Below are positions 9,600-18,868 of a DNA stretch of 46,672 nucleotides, in pieces; position 1 is the first letter of the stretch, and every line of letters begins with the position of its first letter. This DNA comes from an uncultured Verrucomicrobia subdivision 3 bacterium (GTDB lineage: Bacteria; Verrucomicrobiota; Verrucomicrobiia; Limisphaerales; UBA11358): NCBI GenBank assembly GCA_903858275.1, contig CAIOIC010000007.1, forward strand, positions 1 to 46,672, in the 5' to 3' direction. Made by a program: the position numbers and the translations under genes. The notes under the pieces were generated by a model that worked only from the letters and a program-made list of their open reading frames with translations, searched no databases and was not told where the DNA came from.

Positions 9600-10937
9600 T
9601 TAATTAAGCCCGAGCTTCTTGAACCGGTTGTTCACTTCTTTGAAGTGGAAGTCGAGCGAGCAGAGCGCTTCGAGTTCGCCTTTCTTGAACAGCTTTTGCA
9701 TTTGTGCATCCAGTTTGAGTTGCTCGACAAAGTCCGCGTCATCGCGGCCGGCGTGCTTCACTTCCCACGTCTTCATCGCGGCGTCCTGACAGATTTTGTA
9801 GGCAGCTTCGCGGGTGAGACCTTTCTTGATGAGCGCGAGGAGAATAGTCTGGCTGTTCCACATGCCGAGCGAGAGTCCGATGTTCTTCTTCATGTTCGCG
9901 GGATAGACGACGATGCCGTCCATCAGGCGCGTGAGCAAGCCGAACATGTAATCCAGCAGCGTGCAGCTATCGGGGAAGATGATCCGCTCGACGCTGCTGT
10001 GGCTGATGTCGCGCTCGTGCCAGAGGGCGACATTTTCCAGCGAGGCCATCGCGTTGCCGCGCAACACGCGTGCGAGGCCGGTGAGTCGTTCCCAGGTGAT
10101 GGGATTGCGCTTGTGCGGCATGGCACTGCTGCCTTTCTGGCCTTTCGTGAACGGCTCTTCGGCTTCGAGCACTTCGGTGCGTTGCAAATGGCGGAACTCA
10201 ACCGCCCAGCGCTCGATGCTCGCGCCGACGAGCGCCATCGCGAGTTGGAATTCGGCGTGGATGTCGCGCTGCACGACTTGCGTGGCGATGGGCGCGGGTT
10301 GAATGCCGAGCTTCTTGCAGACGTAAGCCTCGACGCGCGGCGACAGATGCGCGCTCGTACCGACGGCGCCGGAGATTTTACCAACGGCCACGACATCGCG
10401 CACGGCTTCAAGCCGACGCAGAGCGCGTTTGAATTCGTCATACATCAACGCGAGCTTGAGGCCGAAGGTCGTGGGTTCGCCGTGGATGCCGTGACTGCGA
10501 CCCATGCAAGGCGTGAACTTGTGTTCCCTCGCGCGCCGGGCAATGACGGGCAGCACCGCTTTCACGTCGGCGATGAGAATGTCCGCGCTCTGCATCATCT
10601 GTACAGCGTAGCAGGTGTCACCCACGTCGCTGCTGGTGAGGCCGAAGTGAAACCAGCGGCTCGCGTTGTCGTTGATGGCTTCCGCCACGGCCGTGGTGAA
10701 GCCAATGACATCGTGGTTCAAGACCTTTTCCAGTTCGCGCTGGCGGGCGACGAGACCGGGGAGGTCGGCAAACCATTTATCGCAGCCGGCTTTGATCTTC
10801 TTGAAATCCTTGGCGGGGACGACGCCTTCCTTCACCAGCGCTTCGCTGGCGAGGAGTTCGATCTGGAGCCAGATCTTGAGTTTGTTTTCGTCGGTCCAGA
10901 TAGCCCGCATCTCGGGGCGGGAATAGCGAGTAATCAT
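9600..10937 (-). CDS. purB: Adenylosuccinate lyase
   Basis: Splits adenylosuccinate to AMP and SAICAR to AICAR, each with release of fumarate, in purine synthesis. 445 residues of the fumarase/aspartase superfamily. Seen: TSSDVGDT (101-108), GRSHGIHGEPTTFG with catalytic-region His149 (146-159) and the signature GSSAMPHKRNPI (269-280). The N-terminus MITRYSRPEM is the canonical start of bacterial PurB. The frame stays open to 11096, but the extra 53 residues look non-coding. An extended -10 element lies about 100 bases upstream at 11041-11049. The downstream neighbour on the same strand is an aldo/keto reductase. Confidence 0.96.
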   Translation of the reverse strand: MITRYSRPEMRAIWTDENKLKIWLQIELLASEALVKEGVVPAKDFKKIKAGCDKWFADLPGLVARQRELEKVLNHDVIGFTTAVAEAINDNASRWFHFGLTSSDVGDTCYAVQMMQSADILIADVKAVLPVIARRAREHKFTPCMGRSHGIHGEPTTFGLKLALMYDEFKRALRRLEAVRDVVAVGKISGAVGTSAHLSPRVEAYVCKKLGIQPAPIATQVVQRDIHAEFQLAMALVGASIERWAVEFRHLQRTEVLEAEEPFTKGQKGSSAMPHKRNPITWERLTGLARVLRGNAMASLENVALWHERDISHSSVERIIFPDSCTLLDYMFGLLTRLMDGIVVYPANMKKNIGLSLGMWNSQTILLALIKKGLTREAAYKICQDAAMKTWEVKHAGRDDADFVEQLKLDAQMQKLFKKGELEALCSLDFHFKEVNNRFKKLGLN

Positions 10938-11040
10938 GCGTTCAAGATACTGGAATCGCAGAATCCATGAAATAATAAATAAATCGTGGTGGCGAAGCCG
11001 TGCGGCATCAGCAACCGGACGTTGCGCGAGTTTGAAAATG

Positions 11041-11049
11041 ATTATAGCA
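11041..11049 (-). promoter_or_regulatory. Extended -10 promoter element for purB
   Basis: Read on the minus strand the sequence is TGCTATAAT, a perfect TATAAT with the TGn extension. No convincing -35 hexamer lies 16-18 bases upstream, as is common for extended -10 promoters. It would give a leader of about 95 bases before the purB start at 10937. This is motif evidence only. Confidence 0.45.
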
Positions 11050-11105
11050 TCAAGCAAACAACCAAAAGTTTTCAGAGGCCTAAATAAACTTATCAAAATC
11101 CATAC

Positions 11106-13493
11106 ATGAACAGAATCTGGCGAACCATCATTTCACTAGCCGTGGTTTTCGGTTTTGGCGTCACCTGTTTCGGCGGCTGGCAGGAAGGCGTCGGGCGGCA
11201 AACCATTTCATTGGATGGAAGCTGGCGATTGAGCTACGGGCCGCAACGGTCTGATGGACCGCGCTCGCCGGGAGAGTTAGCCCTGGCTGGCTGGCCAGCC
11301 ATTGCGGCGACAGTGCCGGGAAATGTCGAATTAGACCTGATGAAGGCCGGGCTGTTGCCGGAGTTGTCGGTAGGAACTAACATCTATCGGCTGCGTGAGT
11401 TGGAAGGCAACCAGTGGTGGTATCAGCGGAAATTTTCAACGCCCAAACGGACGGGTAACACGCGTATCGAACTGGTTTTTGAGGGAATTGACTGTTTGGG
11501 CACGATCTTCCTTAACGGGCGAGAGGTAGGCCAGACCCGTAATATGTTCATCGCCCACCGTATTGATGTAACCGACCAGTTGCGCGAAGCTGGCGGGGAG
11601 AACGAATTGACTGTCCGGCTCGATTCCGCCGTGCTTGCGGGACGCCAGCACGAGCCATCAGCACTGGAAGGCGCCTTCGCTGCAAATTGGGAATCACTTT
11701 CTATTCGCAAGGCCCCGCATATGTATGGATGGGATATATCACCGCGAATCGTGTCGGCTGGCCTGTGGCGGAGCGTGCGTTTGGAATCGATGCCTTCCAC
11801 CCGGCTGACCGATGTTTATTTCACAACTCTGCGCTTGGATTCCAACCGCCAAAAAGCGCAAGTCCTGGTGGATTGGAATTTTGCGACGGACGGTTTCACG
11901 ATAGACCGGTGGAAGATTCGCCTATCCTTTGAACGCGACGGCAAACAAATCCTACAAAAGATATTCCCGGTGTTCGGTTCCCATGATCGCCATAAATTGG
12001 ATGTGACACGGCCTGATTTATGGTGGCCACGGGGTTATGGCACACAACCGCTTTACGAACTGACTCTCGAACTTTTGAACGGAGATGGCAAGGTTCTGGA
12101 TACCTGGCATCAACGGGTCGGCATCCGCACCATCAAGCTGGTGCGCTCGGATATCACCACCCCGGAAAAGTCCGGCGAATTTGTTTTTGTGGTCAATGGT
12201 GAAAAGATTTTTGTGAAAGGGAGCAACTGGGTGCCGCTCGACAGTCTCCATAGCCGGGACAAGCAGCACCTGTCATCTGCTTTTGACATGCTTGCGGATT
12301 TGAATTGCAACATGCTCCGCTGCTGGGGCGGAAACGTCTATGAAGATCACGACTTCTTCGAATTATGCGATCAACACGGCTTGATGGTCTGGCAGGATTT
12401 TGCGCTGGCCTGCGCCATCTATCCGCAGACCGAGGCTTTTGCCGCCGAGATGCGGGATGAAGCCACGGCGGTGGTGCGGAAATTACGCAATCATCCCAGT
12501 CTCGCCCTGTGGGCCGGCAATAACGAGATTGATCAGGCTTATACCGGCTGGTTTGGCTACCCGCTCGATCCCAACACTGACCGGTTAAGCCGTCAGGTCT
12601 TGCCCGAAGTAGTCCGCCAGTGTGATCCCATTCGTGATTATCTACCCAGTTCGCCTTATTACAGCCCGGAATTAATCAAGGCGGGCAACCGAAGTGAGAA
12701 CAGACCGGAAGATCATTTGTGGGGTCCTCGGGATGACTTCAAAGGTAAATTTTATACTTCCTCACCCGCACATTTCGTCAGCGAAACAGGTTATCATGGC
12801 TGCCCCGACCGACGCAGTTTGGAACAGATGATGGAACCGGGCTTTGTGTGGCCCTGGCAGAACAACGAGCAATGGCTCACCCATGCCGTTCGGCCGCTGC
12901 CGGGCGAAACCGGATATAATTACCGGATTCCGCTCATGGCCAATCAGACCGCGGTCTTGTTTGGTGCGGTGCCGGATAATCTCGATGATTTCATCCTCGC
13001 TTCGCAAATCAGTCAGGCCGAAGCGGACAAGTTTTTTATCGAATTGTCCCGGATGCGCAAATGGCAGCGCACCGGCATTCTGTGGTGGAATTTGCGCGAT
13101 GGCTGGCCGATTATTTCCGACGCGATTGTGGATTACTACAACCGCAAGAAACTGGCCTATCAATACATCAAACGGGTGCAAACTGATGTTTGTGCGATGT
13201 GCGGTGAACCGGAAGACGGTCGTCAGCCATTGGTGATCGTGAATGACACCCTGACCGAAGCGAGCGGCCATGTTGTCATCCGGGATGCGGACAGTCGCCT
13301 AACCATTTTTGAATCAAATTATCATGTCGACCGCAATGGTCGTGCGGAGGTCGGTTTTATTCCTCAAGCCAGCAAACCGGCGATGTGGCTGATTGAATGG
13401 ACGTTTGGAAAACAGAAGTTTTACAATCATTATCTAGCCGGTCCCCGTCCTTTCAAACTGTTTGATTACAAACGCTGGTTAAAATCCTTGTGA
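11106..13493 (+). CDS. Secreted GH2 beta-mannosidase-like glycoside hydrolase
   Basis: 795 residues. An N-terminal signal peptide (about 1-23, hydrophobic core ISLAVVFGFGV) targets it to the periplasm or outside. A jelly-roll sugar-binding domain (about 35-225) and an immunoglobulin-like domain (about 230-345) precede the (beta/alpha)8 catalytic domain (about 355-690). The GH2 acid/base is Glu474 in LWAGNNEIDQAY and the nucleophile is Glu560 in HFVSETGYHG. The sequence NMLRCWGGNVYEDHDFFELCD (402-422, paraphrased by key residues RCWGG and EDHDFF) is typical of beta-mannosidases rather than beta-galactosidases. It would cleave terminal beta-mannose. It stands alone, divergent from purB, without a transporter or SusCD-like partner. 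Confidence 0.88.
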   Translation: MNRIWRTIISLAVVFGFGVTCFGGWQEGVGRQTISLDGSWRLSYGPQRSDGPRSPGELALAGWPAIAATVPGNVELDLMKAGLLPELSVGTNIYRLRELEGNQWWYQRKFSTPKRTGNTRIELVFEGIDCLGTIFLNGREVGQTRNMFIAHRIDVTDQLREAGGENELTVRLDSAVLAGRQHEPSALEGAFAANWESLSIRKAPHMYGWDISPRIVSAGLWRSVRLESMPSTRLTDVYFTTLRLDSNRQKAQVLVDWNFATDGFTIDRWKIRLSFERDGKQILQKIFPVFGSHDRHKLDVTRPDLWWPRGYGTQPLYELTLELLNGDGKVLDTWHQRVGIRTIKLVRSDITTPEKSGEFVFVVNGEKIFVKGSNWVPLDSLHSRDKQHLSSAFDMLADLNCNMLRCWGGNVYEDHDFFELCDQHGLMVWQDFALACAIYPQTEAFAAEMRDEATAVVRKLRNHPSLALWAGNNEIDQAYTGWFGYPLDPNTDRLSRQVLPEVVRQCDPIRDYLPSSPYYSPELIKAGNRSENRPEDHLWGPRDDFKGKFYTSSPAHFVSETGYHGCPDRRSLEQMMEPGFVWPWQNNEQWLTHAVRPLPGETGYNYRIPLMANQTAVLFGAVPDNLDDFILASQISQAEADKFFIELSRMRKWQRTGILWWNLRDGWPIISDAIVDYYNRKKLAYQYIKRVQTDVCAMCGEPEDGRQPLVIVNDTLTEASGHVVIRDADSRLTIFESNYHVDRNGRAEVGFIPQASKPAMWLIEWTFGKQKFYNHYLAGPRPFKLFDYKRWLKSL

Positions 13494-13518
13494 AATAAAG
13501 CCAGCTTCCACTGACCAT

Positions 13519-14397
13519 TCACCGCCCGGCCATTTTGCGCCGCGCCGACTCGAGGACTTCCCGCTCGCGCGCCGTCAGGCTTTGGATGCCGTGCGCGGAA
13601 ATCTTGTCGAGAATGGGGTCCACCTCTTCCACCACGATTTCTGCCGGGGATTTTTCAATCCGCTTTTGCACCGGGGGTTCCGGCTGCTCGCGGTATGGAA
13701 ATAGCTGAAAGGTTCCTTCCAGTCGCGCGCCCCTGCCCCGCATGATTCTTCGCACAAAAAACCAGCCCATCGCCATGCCGCCGAGATGCGCGGCGTTCGC
13801 GACGTTGTCCCAGGGAAAAATAACTCCCGTCACCGCCAGCACCGCCGAGATGAGAAACAGGGTTTTGGCCGGCAGATGCACGGGGATAACGAAGAAAACC
13901 AGCATCGTCAGCTCGCGCTCGGGAAAAATCAGCGCAAACGCCGCGACCAACCCGAACGCGCAAGCCGAAGCGCCGACCACCGCGCCGCCGAAAAGTTGCG
14001 GCCACAGCAGCGAGACCAGCACTTGAAAAACGCCACCCACGATGCCGCTGGAACATATCAGCGCGAGGAATTTTTTTTTGCCCAGCAAGGTTTCAAGTTC
14101 CCGCCCAAAAGTAAAAATCGCCCAGCAGTTCAGCAGCAGGTGCAGCCAGCCGGCGTGCATGAATTGATAGGTCACCAGTTGCCAGACATAACCCCGCTCC
14201 AAGCCTTCCTTGCTCAAGGCCAGATAGGAGAAAAAATGGCTTTGCGGGGCAAATTTGACGGCGGCGATTTCCGCGACAAACACAACCACATACACCGCCA
14301 GCAGCAGCACGGTCCACGACCAGCGCAACTGAAAGCGTGGCGTCCAGCGCGAACCGCCATACTCCGGCGCTCTCATGTAGTCGCGATCTTCAAGCAT
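13519..14397 (-). CDS. Rhomboid-family intramembrane serine protease with C-terminal DUF6576-like tail
   Basis: 292 residues, about six membrane segments. Rhomboid active-site features are present: HAGWLHLLLN with His81, His86 and Asn90; the nucleophile Ser144 in VVGASACAFG; and His204 in NAAHLGGMAMGW, forming the Ser-His dyad. The enzyme cleaves membrane proteins within or near their transmembrane helix. A soluble tail (about 222-292) ends in DPILDKISAHGIQSLT and AREREVLESARRKM, a small C-terminal module I associate with DUF6576 in Bacteroidota and Verrucomicrobiota rhomboids. It is convergent with the beta-mannosidase gene (25-base gap). Confidence 0.9.
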   Translation of the reverse strand: MLEDRDYMRAPEYGGSRWTPRFQLRWSWTVLLLAVYVVVFVAEIAAVKFAPQSHFFSYLALSKEGLERGYVWQLVTYQFMHAGWLHLLLNCWAIFTFGRELETLLGKKKFLALICSSGIVGGVFQVLVSLLWPQLFGGAVVGASACAFGLVAAFALIFPERELTMLVFFVIPVHLPAKTLFLISAVLAVTGVIFPWDNVANAAHLGGMAMGWFFVRRIMRGRGARLEGTFQLFPYREQPEPPVQKRIEKSPAEIVVEEVDPILDKISAHGIQSLTAREREVLESARRKMAGR

Positions 14398-14427
14398 GGC
14401 AAGATACTACGCGGTAAACCGGCAATT

Positions 14428-15012
14428 TCAAACGGCTTTGCGCCGCCACCAGAACATCCACTCTTTTCCCTCGCGGTTGGGATATGAACGCGGCACCCAG
14501 TCTGACACCAAGTCAAAGTGCGGCGAGAAGCGTTCCAATAATTCCTGATGCGTCGTCGGCCACGGTGGACCGTCCGGCTCGCACAGGAAATAATTCACTG
14601 CCAGATAATTTCCACCCGGCTTAAGCCAGCGCAACACGGCGCGGACATAAGCATCGCGCTCTTCGGGTTGGATGGCGCAGAACAAGGTGTGTTCAAACAG
14701 CCAGTCAAATGGCTGTGGTGGCTCGTCATGCAAAAAATCGGCCAGTTGAAATTTCGCCACGAGGCCGGCATTCTTGGTCTTTTCTTCGCACAATCGAATC
14801 GCACTCGGCGCGAGGTCAAAACCAAAGGACTCGATGCCAGCGGCGGCAAAGGCGCGAACATCGTGGCCGGTGCCGCAACCGGGAACGCCGATGGTCCCCT
14901 TTATTAATTCAGGATGAGCCGCCAGAAAATCCACGAGGCCGGGCGACGGCGCGCCTTTTTCCCATTGCATGTCACCGGTCTGATAACGATTTTCCCAATA
15001 GTCACGGTTCAC
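14428..15012 (-). CDS. SAM-dependent methyltransferase, thiopurine S-methyltransferase family
   Basis: 194 residues. The TPMT-family layout is clear: an N-terminal DYWENRYQTGDMQWEKGAPS, SAM motif I GVPGCGTGHDVRAFA (42-56), FGFDLAPSAIRLCEE (63-77), FDWLFEHTLFCAI, and a C-terminal NREGKEWMFWWRRK. The family methylates sulfur, selenium or halide acceptors; the natural bacterial substrate is unknown here. The GTG start overlaps the lolD stop as GTGA, so the two are translationally coupled. No functional link to lipoprotein sorting is known. Confidence 0.85.
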   Translation of the reverse strand: MNRDYWENRYQTGDMQWEKGAPSPGLVDFLAAHPELIKGTIGVPGCGTGHDVRAFAAAGIESFGFDLAPSAIRLCEEKTKNAGLVAKFQLADFLHDEPPQPFDWLFEHTLFCAIQPEERDAYVRAVLRWLKPGGNYLAVNYFLCEPDGPPWPTTHQELLERFSPHFDLVSDWVPRSYPNREGKEWMFWWRRKAV

Positions 15013-15686
15013 GGCTGAATAGTTCCGTCCACCAATTGAATCACGCGCGGCGCGGCGGCGGCAACTTTCGCGTCGTGGGTGGCAATGACCAGCGTCATCT
15101 GCTTTTCCGTGCGAAGTGATTGGAGCAATTCCATGATTTCGCCGCCGGTGTGGGAGTCCAGGTTGCCGGTCGGCTCGTCGGCCAGAAGCAATTCCGGTTC
15201 GTTGATAAGGGCGCGGGCGATGGCGACACGCTGCTGTTCGCCGCCGGAAAGCTCGGATGGCTTGTGGTCCAGCCGGTCGCGCAAGCCGACGCGGGCGAGC
15301 AGTTCCCCTGCCCGCTGCGCGGCGTTGCCGGTGGAAATCCGGGCGATGCGGGCGGGTAGACAGACATTTTCCAGCGCCGTCAGTTCGGGCAACAGATGAT
15401 ATGCCTGAAACACAAAGCCGACGCGCCGGTTGCGAAAGCGCGTCAATTCGCCTTCTGAAAACCGCGAGATGTTTTGTCCGGCAAAAATGATTTCTCCCGC
15501 ATTCGGAGTATCAAGTCCGCCGATGAGATGCAGCAAAGTGCTTTTGCCGGTGCCGGAAGCGCCGCGCAAGGCCACGAAATCACCGCGCGCAATCTCCACA
15601 TCCACACCGCGCAACACTTCCAGCGAGCGCTTGCCCATGACGTAAGTTTTTTTGAGTCCGCGCGCGGACATCAGCGATTCATTCAT
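15009..15686 (-). CDS. lolD: Lipoprotein-releasing ABC transporter ATPase LolD
   Basis: ATPase subunit (225 residues) of the MacB/LolD class, working with the adjacent inner-membrane permease to release outer-membrane lipoproteins. Walker [10 protein letters not shown] is at 42-50, the Q-loop is in [18 protein letters not shown] (91-108), the signature LSGGEQQR at 146-153 and Walker [13 protein letters not shown] at 166-177. The gene overlaps the upstream permease by 8 bases and the downstream methyltransferase by 4. Closely related MacB-type exporters share these motifs, so the assignment leans on the neighbouring LolC/E-type permease. Confidence 0.88.
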   Translation of the reverse strand: MNESLMSARGLKKTYVMGKRSLEVLRGVDVEIARGDFVALRGASGTGKSTLLHLIGGLDTPNAGEIIFAGQNISRFSEGELTRFRNRRVGFVFQAYHLLPELTALENVCLPARIARISTGNAAQRAGELLARVGLRDRLDHKPSELSGGEQQRVAIARALINEPELLLADEPTGNLDSHTGGEIMELLQSLRTEKQMTLVIATHDAKVAAAAPRVIQLVDGTIQP

Positions 15687-16953
15687 AACGCAGCGCCTCC
15701 ACGGGTTTCAGTCCGCCGGCCCGAATGGCGGGCAGCAGTCCGCCCAGAATGCAGATAATAAAAGATCCCACGCAAATCACCACGACGTCGCTTGGCGTAA
15801 TGAGCGCGGGCAGTTCGCCGAAGCCATAGACGGAGGCGGGAAACAATTCCCAGCCGGTCACGGCGCGCATGAAGTGAAGAAATTCATTCCGGTAAGTGAC
15901 CGCGAGCATTCCCAATCCGTAACCTGACGCCACGCCGATGACGCCGATGATGGCGCTCTGGCTGAGAAAGATGCCGGAGATTTGGAGTTTCGACGCGCCG
16001 AGCGCCTTGAGCATGCCAATTTCGCGCGTCTTCTGGATGACAAAGGTGATCTGCGCGCTCAAGATGCAGAGCGCCGCGACGAGCACGATGAAAAAGAGGA
16101 GGTAGAACATGACGTTTTTCTCGACTATCAAAGCATTGAGTATTCCTGAGCTTTGCTCCATCCACGTCGTCACGAAATAACTGTCGCCGAGTTTGGCTGC
16201 CAACTCCCTTTTCGCCACCCCGGCTTGATACGGATCTTTTAACACCACGAACAAGCCATGCACTGCATCGTTCAGGTCATATAAATCTTGCGCGTTGTCG
16301 AGCGAGGTGACGACGACGCGGGCGTTGTATTCGTAATAGCCGGCGTCAAAAATGCCGCGAACTTCGTATTCGTCTGGCAGAATGGCCTCATCCTGCTTTT
16401 TGTCGTGCGCGACCTTCATCTTTTTGATCTGGCGCGCGGAATAAATAGAAAGACGATCACCGACCTGCATCCGTAGATTATTCGCGAAGTCCACGCCGAC
16501 GATCAGCCCGCGCCCGCTCAAGTCAAATTTTCCCGCGATAATCTCCTTCGGCAAATTGCTGACCCTGCCTTCCGTGGCCGGGTCAATGCCGCGCAACATT
16601 GGCGCGTCTTGCAACGCCGGCCGGTTCGTGTCGCCCGCAGTCTCAATGAGCACCGGGCCGAAGACAAAAGGCGACACGCCTTTCACTTTCGCGTTTTTAG
16701 CAACAACGCCAGCCACGGCGGAATAATTTTTCATCGTGCTGCCCGCTTGCGAAACCGTGAGGTGCGCGTTGAAGCCCAGAATCTTTTCCCGCAAATCATG
16801 GTCAAAACCGCTCATCACGCTGATGACAATGATGAGCACCGCCACGCCCAGCGCGACGCCGAGGATGGAAATCAACGTGATGATGGAAACAAATGTCCGT
16901 TTGGGCCGCAGATAACGCAGCGCCAGGAAAAGTTCAAACGGCAGTCGTGACAT
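15679..16953 (-). CDS. LolC/LolE family lipoprotein-releasing permease
   Basis: 424 residues with the FtsX/MacB topology: one N-terminal membrane segment (about 20-48), a large periplasmic domain (about 50-270) and three C-terminal segments (about 278-300, 320-350, 390-412). LolC/E hallmarks are the start FELFLALRYLRPKRTFVSII and the cytoplasmic loop KTREIGMLKALGAS. Only one permease gene is present, unlike the LolCDE trio of Enterobacteria, so the complex is probably a homodimer (the LolF-like arrangement). It is first in a group with lolD and a methyltransferase, and divergent from sppA across 115 bases. Confidence 0.88.
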   Translation of the reverse strand: MSRLPFELFLALRYLRPKRTFVSIITLISILGVALGVAVLIIVISVMSGFDHDLREKILGFNAHLTVSQAGSTMKNYSAVAGVVAKNAKVKGVSPFVFGPVLIETAGDTNRPALQDAPMLRGIDPATEGRVSNLPKEIIAGKFDLSGRGLIVGVDFANNLRMQVGDRLSIYSARQIKKMKVAHDKKQDEAILPDEYEVRGIFDAGYYEYNARVVVTSLDNAQDLYDLNDAVHGLFVVLKDPYQAGVAKRELAAKLGDSYFVTTWMEQSSGILNALIVEKNVMFYLLFFIVLVAALCILSAQITFVIQKTREIGMLKALGASKLQISGIFLSQSAIIGVIGVASGYGLGMLAVTYRNEFLHFMRAVTGWELFPASVYGFGELPALITPSDVVVICVGSFIICILGGLLPAIRAGGLKPVEALRYE

Positions 16954-17068
16954 TGGCCAAGCCTAAAGAGGCAGGACGACGGTGTCAATTTTCCGAACAA
17001 GTTAATCACCTTGAACCAAATCCTACACGCTTGCCGCCCTGCCCGCTTTGCGCTAGGTTGCGCCCACT

Positions 17069-18220
17069 ATGGATATACCGCCCATCTCCCCGTCCTTCAT
17101 GCCGCCGCCGGTCATCACCCCGCCCACGCCGCCCCGCAAAAGCCGCGGCTGGATGATTGCCTCGATTATTTTGCTGGTGGTGCTGGCGTTCAGCTTGTTT
17201 GGCAACCTCGCGCAATTCATCGGCAGCGCGTTGTCGTTCCGCAACGGCTTGCACAGCGAGTCGTTTGGTTCCGCGCGTGATGCCGGGCCGAAGCTGGAGG
17301 AATTCGTCCTGGAGAACAACAAATCGCCAAACAAAATCGCCGTCATCTCCGTGGATGGCATCATCAGCAGCCACGAGTTCAACGGCAGCGGCAACAACCT
17401 AGTAGAACTGATCAAGGCTCAGCTCGACCGCGCCGAGAGCGACAAGCGCGTGAAAGCCGTCGTTTTGAAAGTGGATTCCCCCGGCGGCGAAGTGCTGGCG
17501 TCCGATGAAATCTACAACGCCATCCGCGCGTTTGAGACCGACGACCAGGACGAACACGGCAAGCCGGCCACCAAAGGGAAACCGGTGATCTGCTCCATGG
17601 GCAGCCTCGCGGCGTCCGGCGGTTATTATATTTCCTCCGGCTGCCGCTGGATTGTGGCCAACGAACTGACCATCACCGGCAGCATCGGCGTCATCATGCA
17701 CGGCTACAATTATCGCGGACTCATGGACAAGGTCGGCGTCGCGCCGATGACCTACAAGAGCGGAAAGTTCAAAGACATGTTGAGCGGTGACCGTGCGCCC
17801 GGCGACATTCCCGCCGAGGAACGGGCGATGGTGCAGGGCTTGATTGATGAAACTTATGGCAAATTCAAAGAGGTCGTCGCCGATGGCCGCAGCGCCGCGC
17901 ATGAAGCCAACAAAAAATCCGGCAAGGCGCTGGCCGACAAGTGGGAAGATTTTGCCGATGGCCGCGTGCTCTCCGGCAAACAGGCGCTCGAACTCGGCCT
18001 GGTGGACGAACTTGGCAATTTCGACGACGCGGTGGATCGCGCGATGAAGATTGCCAAGATTGATTCCGCCAACCTCGTGGAGTATCGGGAGCGCTATGAT
18101 CTTGCGAATTTCCTTTCCCTGTTCGGCCAAAGCGGCCAGGCGCATGACATCAAGCTCAACCTCGGCGTCGAGGTGCCCAAGCTCCGCGCCGGCCTGATGT
18201 ATTTCCTCTACCAGCCTTGA
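17069..18220 (+). CDS. sppA: Signal peptide peptidase SppA (short, single-domain type)
   Basis: 383-residue membrane-anchored serine protease that clears cleaved signal peptides. A proline-rich cytoplasmic N-terminus (1-26) precedes one membrane segment (about 28-53). The peptidase S49 domain follows, with VVLKVDSPGGEVLASDEIY (131-149), the nucleophile Ser183 in MGSLAASGGYYIS and the general-base lysine region YKSGKFKD (229-236). It is a single-domain protein like Bacillus SppA, not the duplicated E. coli form. No Shine-Dalgarno sequence is visible just before the ATG. The run of repeats that starts about 110 bases downstream separates it from the accessory region. Confidence 0.93.
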   Translation: MDIPPISPSFMPPPVITPPTPPRKSRGWMIASIILLVVLAFSLFGNLAQFIGSALSFRNGLHSESFGSARDAGPKLEEFVLENNKSPNKIAVISVDGIISSHEFNGSGNNLVELIKAQLDRAESDKRVKAVVLKVDSPGGEVLASDEIYNAIRAFETDDQDEHGKPATKGKPVICSMGSLAASGGYYISSGCRWIVANELTITGSIGVIMHGYNYRGLMDKVGVAPMTYKSGKFKDMLSGDRAPGDIPAEERAMVQGLIDETYGKFKEVVADGRSAAHEANKKSGKALADKWEDFADGRVLSGKQALELGLVDELGNFDDAVDRAMKIAKIDSANLVEYRERYDLANFLSLFGQSGQAHDIKLNLGVEVPKLRAGLMYFLYQP

Positions 18221-18333
18221 AAAACGTTACGGTTGAAGCGCGACAAAGCCACCTTGGCGGCGCTAAAGTCGGCTACATTCTGCCCGGCCTCGGCGACGCG
18301 GGCGACCGGTCGCTTGAGACTTAATATTTTTTC

Positions 18334-18373
18334 TTTCGCAGCGCGCGGTGCAGGTTGCCGAATTGAAATTCCA
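18334..18373. repeat. Direct repeat copy A (40 bp, detached copy of the PAP2 gene 3' end)
   Basis: Forty bases identical to 20395-20434. On the minus strand this copy still encodes EFQFGNLHRALRKK, the C-terminus of the PAP2 phosphatase, then KY and a stop, but no gene leads into it. With copy B it encloses the two secreted-protein genes. A perfect 40-base match 2,061 bases apart cannot be chance. Confidence 0.92.
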
Positions 18374-18413
18374 GCGCTGGCAGAATGGACGCTAATCGGA
18401 TATACAGAATGCC

Positions 18414-18851
18414 TTATTGTTCGACGAGCCGATAAAACCGTTGCATCACACTGGGGGCAGAATTGGTCACAATCTTCACCGTGCCGTCGCCGGAAATGAC
18501 TGGAAGGCTTTGCCAATTCAAGGCTGAAATGGAATCCACATATTGCACCAAGTAGGTCTTGCCCGGTTCGGTTTGAATCGAAAGCATGAAGTTATTTCCA
18601 ACCTTCTTTGGTGCAAACATAACAGGTGAAGGCCAAATCCAAAAGCCGCCTTGGATGGAAAATCGGGCACTGCTCGGCACAGCGGCAAGCGGCTGGGCGA
18701 TAGTGCTGCCCAATTGAAATCGGGCGCTGGTGCTGAGAGTTGTGCCGCCGCCAGCAATCACGCTGCGCGTGATCACAAACCGGCTGCTGCTTTGGGCAAA
18801 AGCCGCCACTGATAGGACAGTGAGCAAGCCAAATAGAATTATTTTTTTCAT
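18414..18851 (-). CDS. Small secreted protein, function unknown
   Basis: 145 residues with a clear signal peptide (MKKIILFGLLTVLSVAAFAQ). Start taken at the ATG encoding MKKII, since the nine residues before it do not continue a signal sequence. The mature part has two short matching stretches (TSARFQLGSTIAQPL and SSARFSIQGGFW) and a C-terminal module running from KTYLVQYVDS to QRFYRLVEQ. Similar modules close many secreted proteins of Verrucomicrobiota and Planctomycetota and may serve as a beta-sandwich or surface-sorting tail. It follows the glycine-rich protein gene by 17 bases on the same strand and is probably co-expressed. I cannot assign a function. Confidence 0.75.
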   Translation of the reverse strand: MKKIILFGLLTVLSVAAFAQSSSRFVITRSVIAGGGTTLSTSARFQLGSTIAQPLAAVPSSARFSIQGGFWIWPSPVMFAPKKVGNNFMLSIQTEPGKTYLVQYVDSISALNWQSLPVISGDGTVKIVTNSAPSVMQRFYRLVEQ

Positions 18852-18868
18852 GGCGTTACGCCTTGTAA

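Noticed and set aside
18208-18516. Reverse frame downstream of sppA
   Set aside because: It reads through direct repeat copy A in the wrong frame and overlaps the small secreted protein gene.
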